Both the position numbers and the translations under genes were made by a program. The notes beneath the pieces were generated by a model, which saw nothing but the letters and a program-made list of their open reading frames with translations, searched no databases and was not told the origin of the DNA. From Aquabacterium sp. OR-4 (GTDB lineage Bacteria > Pseudomonadota > Gammaproteobacteria > Burkholderiales > Burkholderiaceae_C), in assembly GCF_025290835.2 (NCBI RefSeq), contig NZ_JAOCQD020000002.1:744001-808000 (forward strand): DNA of 64,000 nucleotides. Direction: 5' to 3'. This document shows, one piece after another, positions 1 through 8,198 of this stretch; position 1 is the first letter of the stretch; every line of letters begins with the position of its first letter.

Positions 1-613
1 GCTGTCGGCCGGCCCCGAGACCAGCGTGGCCGCCACCAAGAGCTACCTGGCCCAGCTGGCCCTGGGCGCCGCGCTGGTGGCGCACTGGCAGGACGACGCC
101 GCGCTGCTGGCCGCGCTCGCGCAGCTGCCCGCCGCACTGGCCGAGGCCGCGGCGCTCGACTGGCAGCCGATGGTCGAGGCCCTGGCCAGCGCGCGCCAGC
201 TGTACGTCATCGGCCGCGGCACCGGCCTGGCCATCGCGATGGAGGCCGCGCTCAAGTTCAAGGAGGTGGCCGGCATCCACGCCGAGGCCTTCTCGGGCGC
301 CGAGGTGCAGCACGGCCCGATGGCGCTGATCGACGAAGGCTGGCCGCTGCTGGTGATCGCCCCGCGCGGCCCGGCCCAGGCCGGCCTGATCGAGCTGGCG
401 CAGCAGATGCGCCAGCGCGGCGCACGCGTGCTGCTGGCCGCGCCGGCCGGCGTGGCGGGTGCCGAGCTGCCGCTGGCCACCACCGGCCATGTCGACCTCG
501 ACGCGATCACCGCGGCGCAAAGCTTCTACCCGACCGTCGAGGCCCTGGCCCGCGCCCGCGGCCTCGACCCCGACCAGCCGCGCCACCTGGCCAAGGTCAC
601 GCGCACGCGCTGA
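1..613 (+). CDS. SIS-domain glucosamine-6-phosphate deaminase, C-terminal part (5' end outside window)
   Basis: The frame is open from base 2, so the gene begins upstream; about 203 C-terminal residues are visible. They contain the hinge motif SVAATKSY and the second SIS domain (LKFKEVAGIHAEAF then EVQHGP), and end in DQPRHLAKV, the same end as the isomerase half of GlmS, whose lysine acts in sugar ring opening. Proteins with only the two SIS domains, lying in GlcNAc clusters, are usually NagB-II deaminases converting glucosamine-6-phosphate to fructose-6-phosphate and ammonia in the cytoplasm. That role is inferred from the neighbours (NagZ-like enzyme, permease, HutC-type regulator, chitinase). 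A full GlmS with a glutaminase domain cannot be excluded because the N-terminus is not seen. The next gene starts 23 bases downstream. Confidence 0.85.
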   Translation, partial: LSAGPETSVAATKSYLAQLALGAALVAHWQDDAALLAALAQLPAALAEAAALDWQPMVEALASARQLYVIGRGTGLAIAMEAALKFKEVAGIHAEAFSGAEVQHGPMALIDEGWPLLVIAPRGPAQAGLIELAQQMRQRGARVLLAAPAGVAGAELPLATTGHVDLDAITAAQSFYPTVEALARARGLDPDQPRHLAKVTRTR

Positions 614-636
614 ACCCCGCGCCCACCGAACACCCA

Positions 637-2172
637 GTGCAGTACATGAGCGACACCGATTTCCACCCCGGCCGCCTGGTGATGGTCGACATCCCCGGCC
701 GCCACCTCGACGCCGACACCGCAGCCTTCCTGCGCGAACACCGCATCCGCGCGGTGTGCCTGTTCCGCAAGAACCTGGGCGACGAGGCCGAGGTGCGCGA
801 GCTGCTGGCCGACCTGCACCGCGTGCTGGGCCCGCAGGCGCTGATCGCGCTCGACCAGGAAGGCGGCTCGGTGCTGCGTGCCACCTTCGTGCCGCAGGCG
901 CCCTCGGCCATGGCCCTGGGCGCCGCCGGCAGCGACGGCGCCGCCTGCGCCCAGGCCGAGGCCGTGGGCGCGGCGGTGGCGCGCGCGCTGCGGGCACTGG
1001 GCATCAACTGGAATTTCGCACCGGTGCTCGATGTCAACAGCAACCCGGCCAATCCGGTGATCGGCGAGCGCAGCTTCGGTGCCGAGCCCGACGCGGTGGC
1101 CCGCCTGGCCGGCGCCTGGATGCGCGGCAGCCTGCGCGAGGGCGTGGCCTGCTGCGTGAAACACTTTCCCGGCCATGGCGACACCCACGAAGACTCGCAC
1201 CACGCCCTGCCCACGGTGAACAAGTCGCTGGCCGAGCTGCTGGCGCTGGAGCTTCGGCCCTTTGCCGCGCTGGCCGGCCAGGCACCGGCGGTGATGAGCG
1301 CGCACATCGTCTACCCGCAGCTCGACCCCGAACACCCCGCCACGCTGAGCCGCCCGCTGCTGCATGGCCTGCTGCGCGAGCGCCTGGGCTACCAGGGCGT
1401 GGTGATCACCGATGCGCTGATGATGCAGGCCGTGCACGCCCGCTGGGGCCATGCCCGCGCCGCGGTGCTGGCGCTGCAGGCCGGCGCCGACATGCCGCTG
1501 GCCCAGGGCAGCCGCGCCGAGCAGGCGGCCACGCTGCAGGCCATCGGCGAGGCCCTGGCCGATGGCCGGCTCGAGCGGGCCGCGCTGCAGCGCTCGGCCG
1601 CGCGCCTGGACGCGCTGGCCACCACCTACCCGGTGCGCCCCGGCCCCTACGACACGCCCACCCGCGCCGCCGACGACCGCCGCATGCACGCCGCCTGGGC
1701 CCGCGGCCTGAGCGCGCTGCGCGACCCGCAGCCGCCAGCGCCTGGCGCCCGCCTGCGCGTGCTCACCCAGGCCGATGTGGCCAGCGACGGCGTGGCCGAG
1801 GCCGGCCTGCCGGCCAGCGCGGTGCGCGGGCTGTTCGAGGGCTGGGCCGATGTCGAGTGGTGCACCGTGCCCGACCTGGCCCGCGCCACCCCGGCCGATC
1901 TGGGCCCGGCCGATGGCCGCGTGCGCGTGCTGGTGTCCAACCACCGGCAGCGTTATGCACCCGGCCATGGCCTGCGCCCCGATCTGCACCTGGCGCTGTG
2001 GAACCCGTTCCAGGCCGCCGACATCGACGCGCCAACGGTCGTCACCTGGGGCCATGCCGATGGCGCGCTGGCCGCCCTGGCGGCCTGGCTGCACGGCCGC
2101 GCCGATGCGCCGGGCGTGCCACCGGCACCGCTGCTGGCCGCACCGGCGCCAACGCAGGCGGTGGCCGCATGA
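637..2172 (+). CDS. nagZ: NagZ-like family 3 beta-N-acetylhexosaminidase with a C-terminal extension
   Basis: Glycoside hydrolase family 3 enzyme expected to remove terminal GlcNAc from chito-oligosaccharides or muropeptides in the cytoplasm. The diagnostic NagZ loop with K175-H176, FPGHGDT and DSH is present, and the nucleophile is D259 in VITDALMM. No signal peptide is visible. The protein is 511 residues, against about 340 for classical NagZ. The extra 170 residues follow the barrel and resemble the second domain of two-domain GH3 enzymes. The chosen start is GTG; an in-frame ATG nine bases later (646) is equally possible and neither has a strong ribosome site. The stop overlaps the permease start (ATGA), so the two are probably translationally coupled. 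Confidence 0.88.
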   Translation: MQYMSDTDFHPGRLVMVDIPGRHLDADTAAFLREHRIRAVCLFRKNLGDEAEVRELLADLHRVLGPQALIALDQEGGSVLRATFVPQAPSAMALGAAGSDGAACAQAEAVGAAVARALRALGINWNFAPVLDVNSNPANPVIGERSFGAEPDAVARLAGAWMRGSLREGVACCVKHFPGHGDTHEDSHHALPTVNKSLAELLALELRPFAALAGQAPAVMSAHIVYPQLDPEHPATLSRPLLHGLLRERLGYQGVVITDALMMQAVHARWGHARAAVLALQAGADMPLAQGSRAEQAATLQAIGEALADGRLERAALQRSAARLDALATTYPVRPGPYDTPTRAADDRRMHAAWARGLSALRDPQPPAPGARLRVLTQADVASDGVAEAGLPASAVRGLFEGWADVEWCTVPDLARATPADLGPADGRVRVLVSNHRQRYAPGHGLRPDLHLALWNPFQAADIDAPTVVTWGHADGALAALAAWLHGRADAPGVPPAPLLAAPAPTQAVAA

Positions 2173-3500
2173 CGCCGCGCAGCCCCGCCACCTGGGTGCT
2201 GAGCCTGTACTTCATGCAGGGCCTGCCGTTTTTCATGGTCAACGTGGTGGCCGGGCTGATGCTCAAGAGCCTGGGCGTGGCCAATGACGAGATCGCGCGC
2301 TGGACCGGCCTGCTGGGCCTGGCCTGGGTGTTCAAGCCGCTGTGGAGCCCCTTGCTCGAGGCGGCCCCCAGCCAGAAGTGGCTGGTGGTGGCCGCCCAGG
2401 GTGCCGGCGCGCTCACGCTCGGCGCGGTGGCGCTGGCCTTGCAGTTGCCGGCCTACTTTGCCGCGGTGATCGCGCTGCTGGCGCTGGCCGCCATCGCCTC
2501 GGCCTCGCACGACATCGCCTGCGACGGCCTCTACATCGCCTCGCTCGACGCCCGCCAGCGCGCCCTGTGGGCCGGCTGGCTGGGCGCCTGCTTCAATGCC
2601 GCCAAGCTGGCGGCGATGGGCGGCCTGGTGATCCTGGCCGGCGCACTCGAGCCGCGCATCGGCGTGGCCGCGGCCTGGGCCACGGTGTTCGGCCTCACCG
2701 CGCTGGCCATGGCCTTGCTGGCCGGCTACCACGCCTGGGCGCTGCCCGACACGCGGCGCGCCACGGCGCCATCCGCAGACGCCACCGCCACCGCCACCGC
2801 CACCGCACCCGGCGCACCGCTGGCCGGCACCCTGGTCGACGTGCTGCGCAGCTTCTTCCAGCTGCCCGGCGTGGGCTGGGCTATCGCCTTCATCGTGCTG
2901 TTTCGCGCCGGAGAGGCGCAGGTGCAGACCATCGGCCCGCTGTTTCTGAAAGACGCCGTGGCCGCCGGCGGCCTGGGCCTGGCCACCAGCGAGGTGGGCT
3001 GGAGCTATGGCACGGCCGGCACGCTGGCCTTTCTGGCCGGCAGCATCGCCTCGGGCTACTTCACCGCCTGGCTGGGCCTGCGCCGCGCGCTGCTGACGCT
3101 GGTGGTGGCGATGAACCTGCCCAACCTGGCCTTCTGGCTGCTGGCCGTGGCCCAGCCCAAGAGCCTGTGGCTGATCTCGGCGGCGGTGAGCCTGGAGACC
3201 TTTGGCTACGGCTTCGGCTTTGTCGCCGTGATCCTGTTCATGATGCAGTTCGTGGCCGGCAGCCGCTACCAGACCGCGCACTACGCGCTGGCCACCGGCT
3301 TCATGGCGCTGGGTTATGTGCTGTTCAAGACGGTGAGCGGCGATGTCCAGCAGGCGCTGGGCTACCGCCACTTCTTCCTGTGGGTGCTGGTCTGCGCGCT
3401 GCCGGTGTTTGCCATGCTGCGCCGGCTGCCGATCCGCGACGAGCCACCGGCCGCCGCCCCGACCCCGGCCCCGGCCCCGGCCCCGGCCCCGGCCCCATGA
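2169..3500 (+). CDS. AmpG-like MFS permease, probable amino-sugar or chito-oligosaccharide importer
   Basis: A 443-residue, very hydrophobic protein of the major facilitator superfamily, starting MTPRSPATWVLSLYFMQGLPFF. The start followed by a conserved SHDIACDGLY segment near residue 115 resembles AmpG muropeptide permeases. In this cluster it probably brings (GlcNAc)n into the cytoplasm for the GH3 enzyme just upstream; the substrate is inferred. The ATG start overlaps the upstream stop and the stop overlaps the next ATG, so three genes are coupled. Two low-complexity segments stand out: a Thr-Ala run in the central loop encoded by a GCCACC repeat, and a Pro-Ala tail encoded by a CCCCGG repeat. 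Confidence 0.8.
   Translation: MTPRSPATWVLSLYFMQGLPFFMVNVVAGLMLKSLGVANDEIARWTGLLGLAWVFKPLWSPLLEAAPSQKWLVVAAQGAGALTLGAVALALQLPAYFAAVIALLALAAIASASHDIACDGLYIASLDARQRALWAGWLGACFNAAKLAAMGGLVILAGALEPRIGVAAAWATVFGLTALAMALLAGYHAWALPDTRRATAPSADATATATATAPGAPLAGTLVDVLRSFFQLPGVGWAIAFIVLFRAGEAQVQTIGPLFLKDAVAAGGLGLATSEVGWSYGTAGTLAFLAGSIASGYFTAWLGLRRALLTLVVAMNLPNLAFWLLAVAQPKSLWLISAAVSLETFGYGFGFVAVILFMMQFVAGSRYQTAHYALATGFMALGYVLFKTVSGDVQQALGYRHFFLWVLVCALPVFAMLRRLPIRDEPPAAAPTPAPAPAPAPAP
2781..2806 (+). repeat. GCCACC hexanucleotide repeat inside the permease gene
   Basis: Just over four tandem copies of GCCACC encode alternating Ala and Thr in the cytoplasmic loop between the two halves of the permease. A unit of six keeps the frame, so copy-number change would alter loop length only. 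Confidence 0.8.
3463..3496 (+). repeat. CCCCGG hexanucleotide repeat at the 3' end of the permease gene
   Basis: Five full copies and one partial copy of CCCCGG run up to the ATGA junction with the next gene and encode a Pro-Ala tail. This is one of several repeats in the window placed at a gene's last codons. Confidence 0.85.
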
Positions 3501-4333
3501 TCTTCTTCGACGACTTCGCGCAGCCCGACCTGGCCGGGCTGGCCGCCGATGGCTGGATCGTGCGCAGCCTGGCCGGCCACCCCGGCGTGCCCGGTGCGCG
3601 CTGGGGCGCCGCCGGCCTGGCGCTGGTGGACGACCCCCAGCGCCCCGGCAACCGCCTGCTGCAGCTGCGTGCGCAAACCGATGGCACGCCGGCCGGCACG
3701 CAGCAGGCCCAGCTGTGCAGCGCCCGCAAGATGCTGGTGGGCACCTATGCCGCGCGCATCCGCTTTCACGACGAGCCGCTGGCGGGCGCCGACGGCGACC
3801 CGGTGATCCAGACCTTCTACGCCGCCAGCCCGCTGGCCCACGACTACGACCCGCGCTTCTCCGAGGTCGACTGGGAGTACCTGGCCAACGGCGGCTGGGG
3901 CAGCCCGCACACCCGCTTGTACGGCCTGAGCTGGCAAACCGTGCGGATCGAACCCTGGGACGCGCACAACAGCGCCCATGAGCGGCCGGGCAGCCTGGCC
4001 GGCTGGCACCAGCTGCTGATGCAGGTCACACCGGCCGAGGTGCGGCTGTTTGTCGACGGCCAGCCCTTCGCCGTGCACGGCGGGCGCAGCGTGCCGGTGC
4101 AGCCGATGGCGCTGCAGTTCAACCTGTGGTTCTCGCCGGGTGGGCTGGGCGCACCCAGCAGCCAGCCGCGCCTGTGGCGCTACGAGGTCGACTGGGTGCT
4201 GCACGCCCGCGACCGCCTGCTGGACGCCGCTGCGGTGGAGGCCGAGGTCGCCCGCCTGCGCCAGGCCGGCCTGGCCCGGCAGGACACCCTGCCCGCCGCC
4301 CAGCCGCCACTGAGCAGCCCCTGCAATCTGTGA
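3497..4333 (+). CDS. GH16-like glycoside hydrolase family protein
   Basis: A 278-residue protein with a jelly-roll-like pattern. Residues 123-127 read EVDWE within SEVDWEYL, matching the E-x-D-x-E catalytic signature of GH16 enzymes (nucleophile E123, acid/base E127 by analogy). No signal peptide is visible, which is unusual for GH16 and suggests either a cytoplasmic role or a missed N-terminus. The ATG overlaps the permease stop, so it belongs to the same transcript. GH16 enzymes normally cut beta-1,3 or beta-1,4 glucans or galactans, so the substrate in an amino-sugar cluster is uncertain; a lectin-like role is also possible. Confidence 0.6.
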   Translation: MIFFDDFAQPDLAGLAADGWIVRSLAGHPGVPGARWGAAGLALVDDPQRPGNRLLQLRAQTDGTPAGTQQAQLCSARKMLVGTYAARIRFHDEPLAGADGDPVIQTFYAASPLAHDYDPRFSEVDWEYLANGGWGSPHTRLYGLSWQTVRIEPWDAHNSAHERPGSLAGWHQLLMQVTPAEVRLFVDGQPFAVHGGRSVPVQPMALQFNLWFSPGGLGAPSSQPRLWRYEVDWVLHARDRLLDAAAVEAEVARLRQAGLARQDTLPAAQPPLSSPCNL

Positions 4334-4339
4334 CGCCGG

Positions 4340-4357
4340 GCGGGCCAGCCGGCCCGC
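4340..4357. terminator. GC hairpin between convergent genes
   Basis: GCGGGCC, a four-base loop AGCC, then GGCCCGC form a perfect 7-bp stem in the 28-base gap between the GH16-like gene and the convergent regulator. It lacks a T tract, so termination is inferred from position only. Confidence 0.45.
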
Positions 4358-4361
4358 TCAC

Positions 4362-5123
4362 TCAGCCGGCATTGAGCTCGGCCACGAAGTCATAGGTGTC
4401 GCCGCGGTAGACCGATTGCGACAGCTCCACCGCGCGGCCATCGGCCAGGTAGCCCAGGCGCTCCACCAGCAGGCCGGCGTCGCGCGGCTTGGCTTCCAGC
4501 AGGCGCGCCTGCTCGTCGGTGAGCAGCAGCGCATGCAGGCGCTGCAGCGCGCGCACCGGGCGGTGGCCGGCCAGATCGAGCGCCTCGTACAGCGAATGGT
4601 CCACCGCCGCCAGCGAGGGCACGGTCCAGGCCGCCAGCGTGCAGCGCTCGATGGCCATCGGATGGCCGTCGGCCAGGCGCAGGCGGTCAAACCGAAACAC
4701 CGTGGTGCCGGGGCTCAGCGCCAGCTTCAGCGCCTCTTCGGGCGACACGGTGCCCTCGCTCTTTTTCAGCCACACGCTGCTGGGCGAGCGCCCGCGCGAG
4801 CGCATGTCTTCTGAAAACGAGGTCAGCTTGGCAAAGTTCTTGTCGATGCGGGTGCAGACGAAGTTGCCGGCGCCCTGGCGCTTTTCCAGCAGGCCCTCGG
4901 CCGCCAGGCCATCGATGGCCTTGCGCACGGTGATGCGCGACACGCCCAGCTCCTCGGCCAGCACACGCTCGGGCGGCAGCGCGGTTTCGGGGCCCAGCAC
5001 GCGCTGCTCGATGGCGCGGCGCAGCACCTGCTGCAACTGCAGGTACAGCGGCTGGCTCGACGCCGAATCCAGTGCGCCCAGCAGCGCGGCCACCGCCGCA
5101 CTGTCTTGCGGAGCGGCATTCAC
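4362..5123 (-). CDS. GntR/HutC-family transcriptional regulator of the amino-sugar cluster
   Basis: A 253-residue regulator. The N-terminal winged helix-turn-helix covers about residues 25-90 (PPERVLAEELGVSRITVRKA), followed by a UTRA ligand domain from about residue 100 (RIDKNFAKLTSFSEDM). HutC-type regulators of GlcNAc genes (NagR, NagQ, DasR) sense phosphorylated amino sugars and release TGGT-type operators; such sequences lie in the adjacent intergenic region. The start chosen is the GTG at 5123, giving MNAAPQDSAA; the frame stays open far upstream but has no other good start before the operator region. It is convergent to the hydrolase operon and divergent from the TonB receptor, so it probably controls both and itself. 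Confidence 0.85.
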   Translation of the reverse strand: MNAAPQDSAAVAALLGALDSASSQPLYLQLQQVLRRAIEQRVLGPETALPPERVLAEELGVSRITVRKAIDGLAAEGLLEKRQGAGNFVCTRIDKNFAKLTSFSEDMRSRGRSPSSVWLKKSEGTVSPEEALKLALSPGTTVFRFDRLRLADGHPMAIERCTLAAWTVPSLAAVDHSLYEALDLAGHRPVRALQRLHALLLTDEQARLLEAKPRDAGLLVERLGYLADGRAVELSQSVYRGDTYDFVAELNAG

Positions 5124-5146
5124 GACGCGGGGCGAGGCCAGAAGTT

Positions 5147-5340
5147 CATGACCACTAGCATACCAAACCACCCAGCCATCGCCGGCGCCAGCCAGGCCCC
5201 GCCGGCCCCGGGATTCACCTGCCCCGCCGCTGGCGCACACAGGCCCAGCACCCCGCAAACCCAGGACACCCAGCCGACACACGCGGGAAAACTGGTAGCA
5301 ACATTGGCGTGATTGGTAGTATATTGGTATCACACCAATG
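5147..5340. promoter_or_regulatory. Operator region with repeated TGGT half-sites upstream of the receptor and regulator
   Basis: AT-richer than its surroundings. Positions 5323-5339 form an inverted repeat: ATTGGT, five bases, ACCAAT. Pairs of TGGT in direct orientation about one helical turn apart occur at 5314/5325 (11 bases) and, on the minus strand, across 5150-5164 (11 bases); a third pair, at 5293/5305, is 12 bases apart. HutC-type regulators bind TGGT-rich operators, so this is the likely target of the neighbouring regulator. The transcription starts cannot be placed with confidence. Bases 5341-5421 hold only the receptor leader and its GGAG-type ribosome site. Confidence 0.55.
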
Positions 5341-5421
5341 CAGACCGCGGACAGAACCAATCCGCCGCCGCGCGACTGCCCAGCCAGGTTGACGACCATC
5401 CCCACGCCAGGAGTGCTCCCG

Positions 5422-8184
5422 ATGAAGCTGTCCCCCACCCCGCTCGCCACCCCCATCGCCACCGCCGCGCTGCTGGCCCTGCTGGGCACCGCGGCCCAGG
5501 CCCAGCCGGCCGCCACGCCCACCCAGGAAGTGGTGGTCACCGGCATCCGCGGGTCGCTGCAGCAGTCGATCAACCAGAAGCGCAATGCCGAGAGCCGCGT
5601 CGAGGTGATCACCGCCGAGGACATCGGCAAGATGCCCGACAAGAACGTGGCCGATTCGCTGCAGCGCGTGCCCGGTGTCACCATCAGCTCGGCCGGCGCC
5701 AACGAGGGCGGTTTCGACGAAAACGACCGCGTCAGCATGCGCGGCACCAGCCCCAGCCTGACGCTGACCACCATCAACGGCCACGGCATCTCGTCGGGCG
5801 ACTGGTTCGTGCTCAACCAGACCGGCACCGTGGGCCGCAGCGTGAGCTTCTCGCTGCTGCCGTCCGAGCTGGTGGACAAGGTGATCGTGCGCAAGAGCGC
5901 CGAGGCCAGCCTGATCGAGGGCGGCGTGGTCGGCGCGGTGGACATCATCACGCGCAAGCCGCTGGCCTTTCGCAAGCAGCTCACGCTGGAGGCCGGGGCC
6001 GGCATGGTGTATGCCGACCTGCCGGGCAAGACCGACCCGCAGTTCAACGGCCTGATCAACTGGAAAAACGACGCCGGCACGCTGGGCGTGATGCTGCAGG
6101 CCTTCAGCGAGCACCGCCACCTGCGCCGCGACGGCCAGGAGCTGCTGGGCTACGAGCAGATCAAGGCCGGCAGCGCGGTGGCCACCGCCCGCCCCGACCT
6201 GGCCGGCGTGTGGTACCCCACGCTGATCGGCTCGGCGCTGTTCGAGCAAAAGCGTGAGCGCACCGGCGGCCTGATCGACATCCAGATCAGGCCGACCCAC
6301 GACCTGACGCTCGATCTGAGCGGCTTCTCGTCGACGATGAAGGCCGCCAACTACAACCGCAACTACATGCTGTGGGCCACCCGCGTGCTGAACCAGGGCG
6401 CCGGCCAGGCCCCCGATGCCGGCTACGTGGTGCGCAACAACACCCTGGTGTCGGCCAGCTTCAGCCCGGTGGCCGGCACGACCTACGGTGTGTACGACCA
6501 GATCTCGCGCCCTGATGCCGAGGCCACCTCGAACTTCGTGAACCTGGATGCCAGCTGGAAGCCCAACGGCGCCCTCAGCCTGGCCGGCAAGCTGGGCACC
6601 AGCAGCGGCAGCGGCAGCACGCCCACGCAGGACGTGGCCGAATGGAACACCGGCGTCGGCAGTGGCGCCGCGTGGCGGCTGAACGGCGTGGACCGCGCGG
6701 CCGACTGGTCGCTGGGCACGGCCAACAACGCCAGCCCGGCCGGCCTGGGCCTGGGCTGGATCTTTGGCGACCAGAACATCCACGTGAAGGACAAGGAGAA
6801 CTGGGCCCAGCTCGACGGCGAGTACGTGGTCGACAGCGGCCTGCTGGCCAAGCTGAAGTTCGGCGTGCGCGCGATGGACCACACGCGCAAGTCCGAAGGC
6901 GTGATCGGCCAGGGCCCGGGCTGCAAGACCAGCACCGGCCAGAACGTGGGCTTCGACTGGTTGCAGGCCTACTGGTGCCCGGCGGGCACCGCCTCGGCCG
7001 CCGACCCGGCCAACTTCCCGCAGGGCTTTGCCACCTACCCGGGCGACTTCGGCAACGGCCTGGGCGGCAACTTCCCCGGCGGCATCTGGTACTACACCCC
7101 CGAGCAGCTGGCGGCCTACAACGCCCGCCTGGCCAACCGCTCGACCGACGGCTCGCGCCTGAACTGGAACTCGACCTACGCGCTGAAGGAAAAGCGCAAC
7201 GCCGCCTATGTGCAGGCCAATCTGGACGGCAAGGGCTGGTCGGGCAATGTCGGCCTGCGCCTGGTGCAGACGAGCGAACGCGTGACCAACAACATGGCCG
7301 TGAACGCCACCACGCCGGGTGCTGTCACCAGCTCGGCCTTCGGCCCGTTCAAGCCGGTGAGCACCGAGCACCGCTACACCGACGTGCTGCCCAGCGCCAA
7401 CCTGCGCATCGAGCTGAGCAAGGAGCTGGTGGCCCGCCTGGCCGCGGCGCGCACCATGACCCTGCCCGATTACTCGGCGCTGGCCGCCTCGGTGGCGCTG
7501 TCGCCGCCGGCGGTGGCCGGCGGCGTGGGCTCGGGCTCGGGCGGCAACCCCGACCTGAAGCCGGTGCGCTCGACCAACCTCGACGCCACGCTCGAGTGGT
7601 ACTTCGCGCCGCGCTCGCTGCTGACGGCCAGCGCCTTCTACATGGACCTGCGCAGCTACGTGGGCCTGGGCCAGGTGAAGAAGCAGTTCATGACCTACAG
7701 CGCCGCGGTGCCGCAGGGCGCGCTGGTGGACTACCTGCTCACCGTGCCGGTCAACAGCAGCGGCAAGGTCAAGGGCCTGGAGTTCGCCTACGAGCAGCCG
7801 CTGTGGAACAACTTCGGTGTCAACGCCAACTTCACCTACACCGATGCCAACGAAGCCGGCGGCGGCCCGCTGGTAGGCGCCTCGCGCCAAACCTACAACC
7901 TGGGCGGCTTCTACGAGGACGAGCGCTTCAACGTGCGCGTCTCGTACAACCACCGCTCCAGCTTCTACAGCGGGCTGGACCGCAGCACCGCCTTCTACCA
8001 GGCGGCCAGCGACAGCGTGTCGGCCTCGTTCGGGGTGAAGATCAACGAGCAGTTCAGCATCTCGCTGGATGCGCGCAACCTCAACAACCCGAAGCTCAAG
8101 TACTACGCGCTCAACGAAGACCAGCCGCGCTCGATCTACGTCAACGGCCGGCAGTTCTTCCTGACGGCGCGGGCCCGGTTCTGA
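5422..8184 (+). CDS. TonB-dependent outer-membrane receptor, probable chito-oligosaccharide uptake
   Basis: A 920-residue receptor of the Caulobacter-type TonB-dependent family. The start at 5422 follows AGGAG and gives a signal peptide ending near AQAQPA; an earlier in-frame ATG at 5338 would spoil the signal and overlaps the operator. The plug begins with a TonB-box-like EVVVTGIRGSL and continues with ITAEDIGKMPDKNVADSLQ and RVPGVTIS. The rest is beta-barrel ending in the terminal phenylalanine ARARF. Its place between a HutC-type regulator and a chitinase suggests energised uptake of N-acetylchito-oligosaccharides across the outer membrane; the substrate is inferred. Confidence 0.9.
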   Translation: MKLSPTPLATPIATAALLALLGTAAQAQPAATPTQEVVVTGIRGSLQQSINQKRNAESRVEVITAEDIGKMPDKNVADSLQRVPGVTISSAGANEGGFDENDRVSMRGTSPSLTLTTINGHGISSGDWFVLNQTGTVGRSVSFSLLPSELVDKVIVRKSAEASLIEGGVVGAVDIITRKPLAFRKQLTLEAGAGMVYADLPGKTDPQFNGLINWKNDAGTLGVMLQAFSEHRHLRRDGQELLGYEQIKAGSAVATARPDLAGVWYPTLIGSALFEQKRERTGGLIDIQIRPTHDLTLDLSGFSSTMKAANYNRNYMLWATRVLNQGAGQAPDAGYVVRNNTLVSASFSPVAGTTYGVYDQISRPDAEATSNFVNLDASWKPNGALSLAGKLGTSSGSGSTPTQDVAEWNTGVGSGAAWRLNGVDRAADWSLGTANNASPAGLGLGWIFGDQNIHVKDKENWAQLDGEYVVDSGLLAKLKFGVRAMDHTRKSEGVIGQGPGCKTSTGQNVGFDWLQAYWCPAGTASAADPANFPQGFATYPGDFGNGLGGNFPGGIWYYTPEQLAAYNARLANRSTDGSRLNWNSTYALKEKRNAAYVQANLDGKGWSGNVGLRLVQTSERVTNNMAVNATTPGAVTSSAFGPFKPVSTEHRYTDVLPSANLRIELSKELVARLAAARTMTLPDYSALAASVALSPPAVAGGVGSGSGGNPDLKPVRSTNLDATLEWYFAPRSLLTASAFYMDLRSYVGLGQVKKQFMTYSAAVPQGALVDYLLTVPVNSSGKVKGLEFAYEQPLWNNFGVNANFTYTDANEAGGGPLVGASRQTYNLGGFYEDERFNVRVSYNHRSSFYSGLDRSTAFYQAASDSVSASFGVKINEQFSISLDARNLNNPKLKYYALNEDQPRSIYVNGRQFFLTARARF

Positions 8185-8198
8185 GGCCGAGGGCCGGC

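Noticed and set aside
1..613. Complete GlmS glucosamine synthase
   Set aside because: Only the end of the second SIS domain is visible and the context is catabolic; the glutaminase half cannot be checked from this window.
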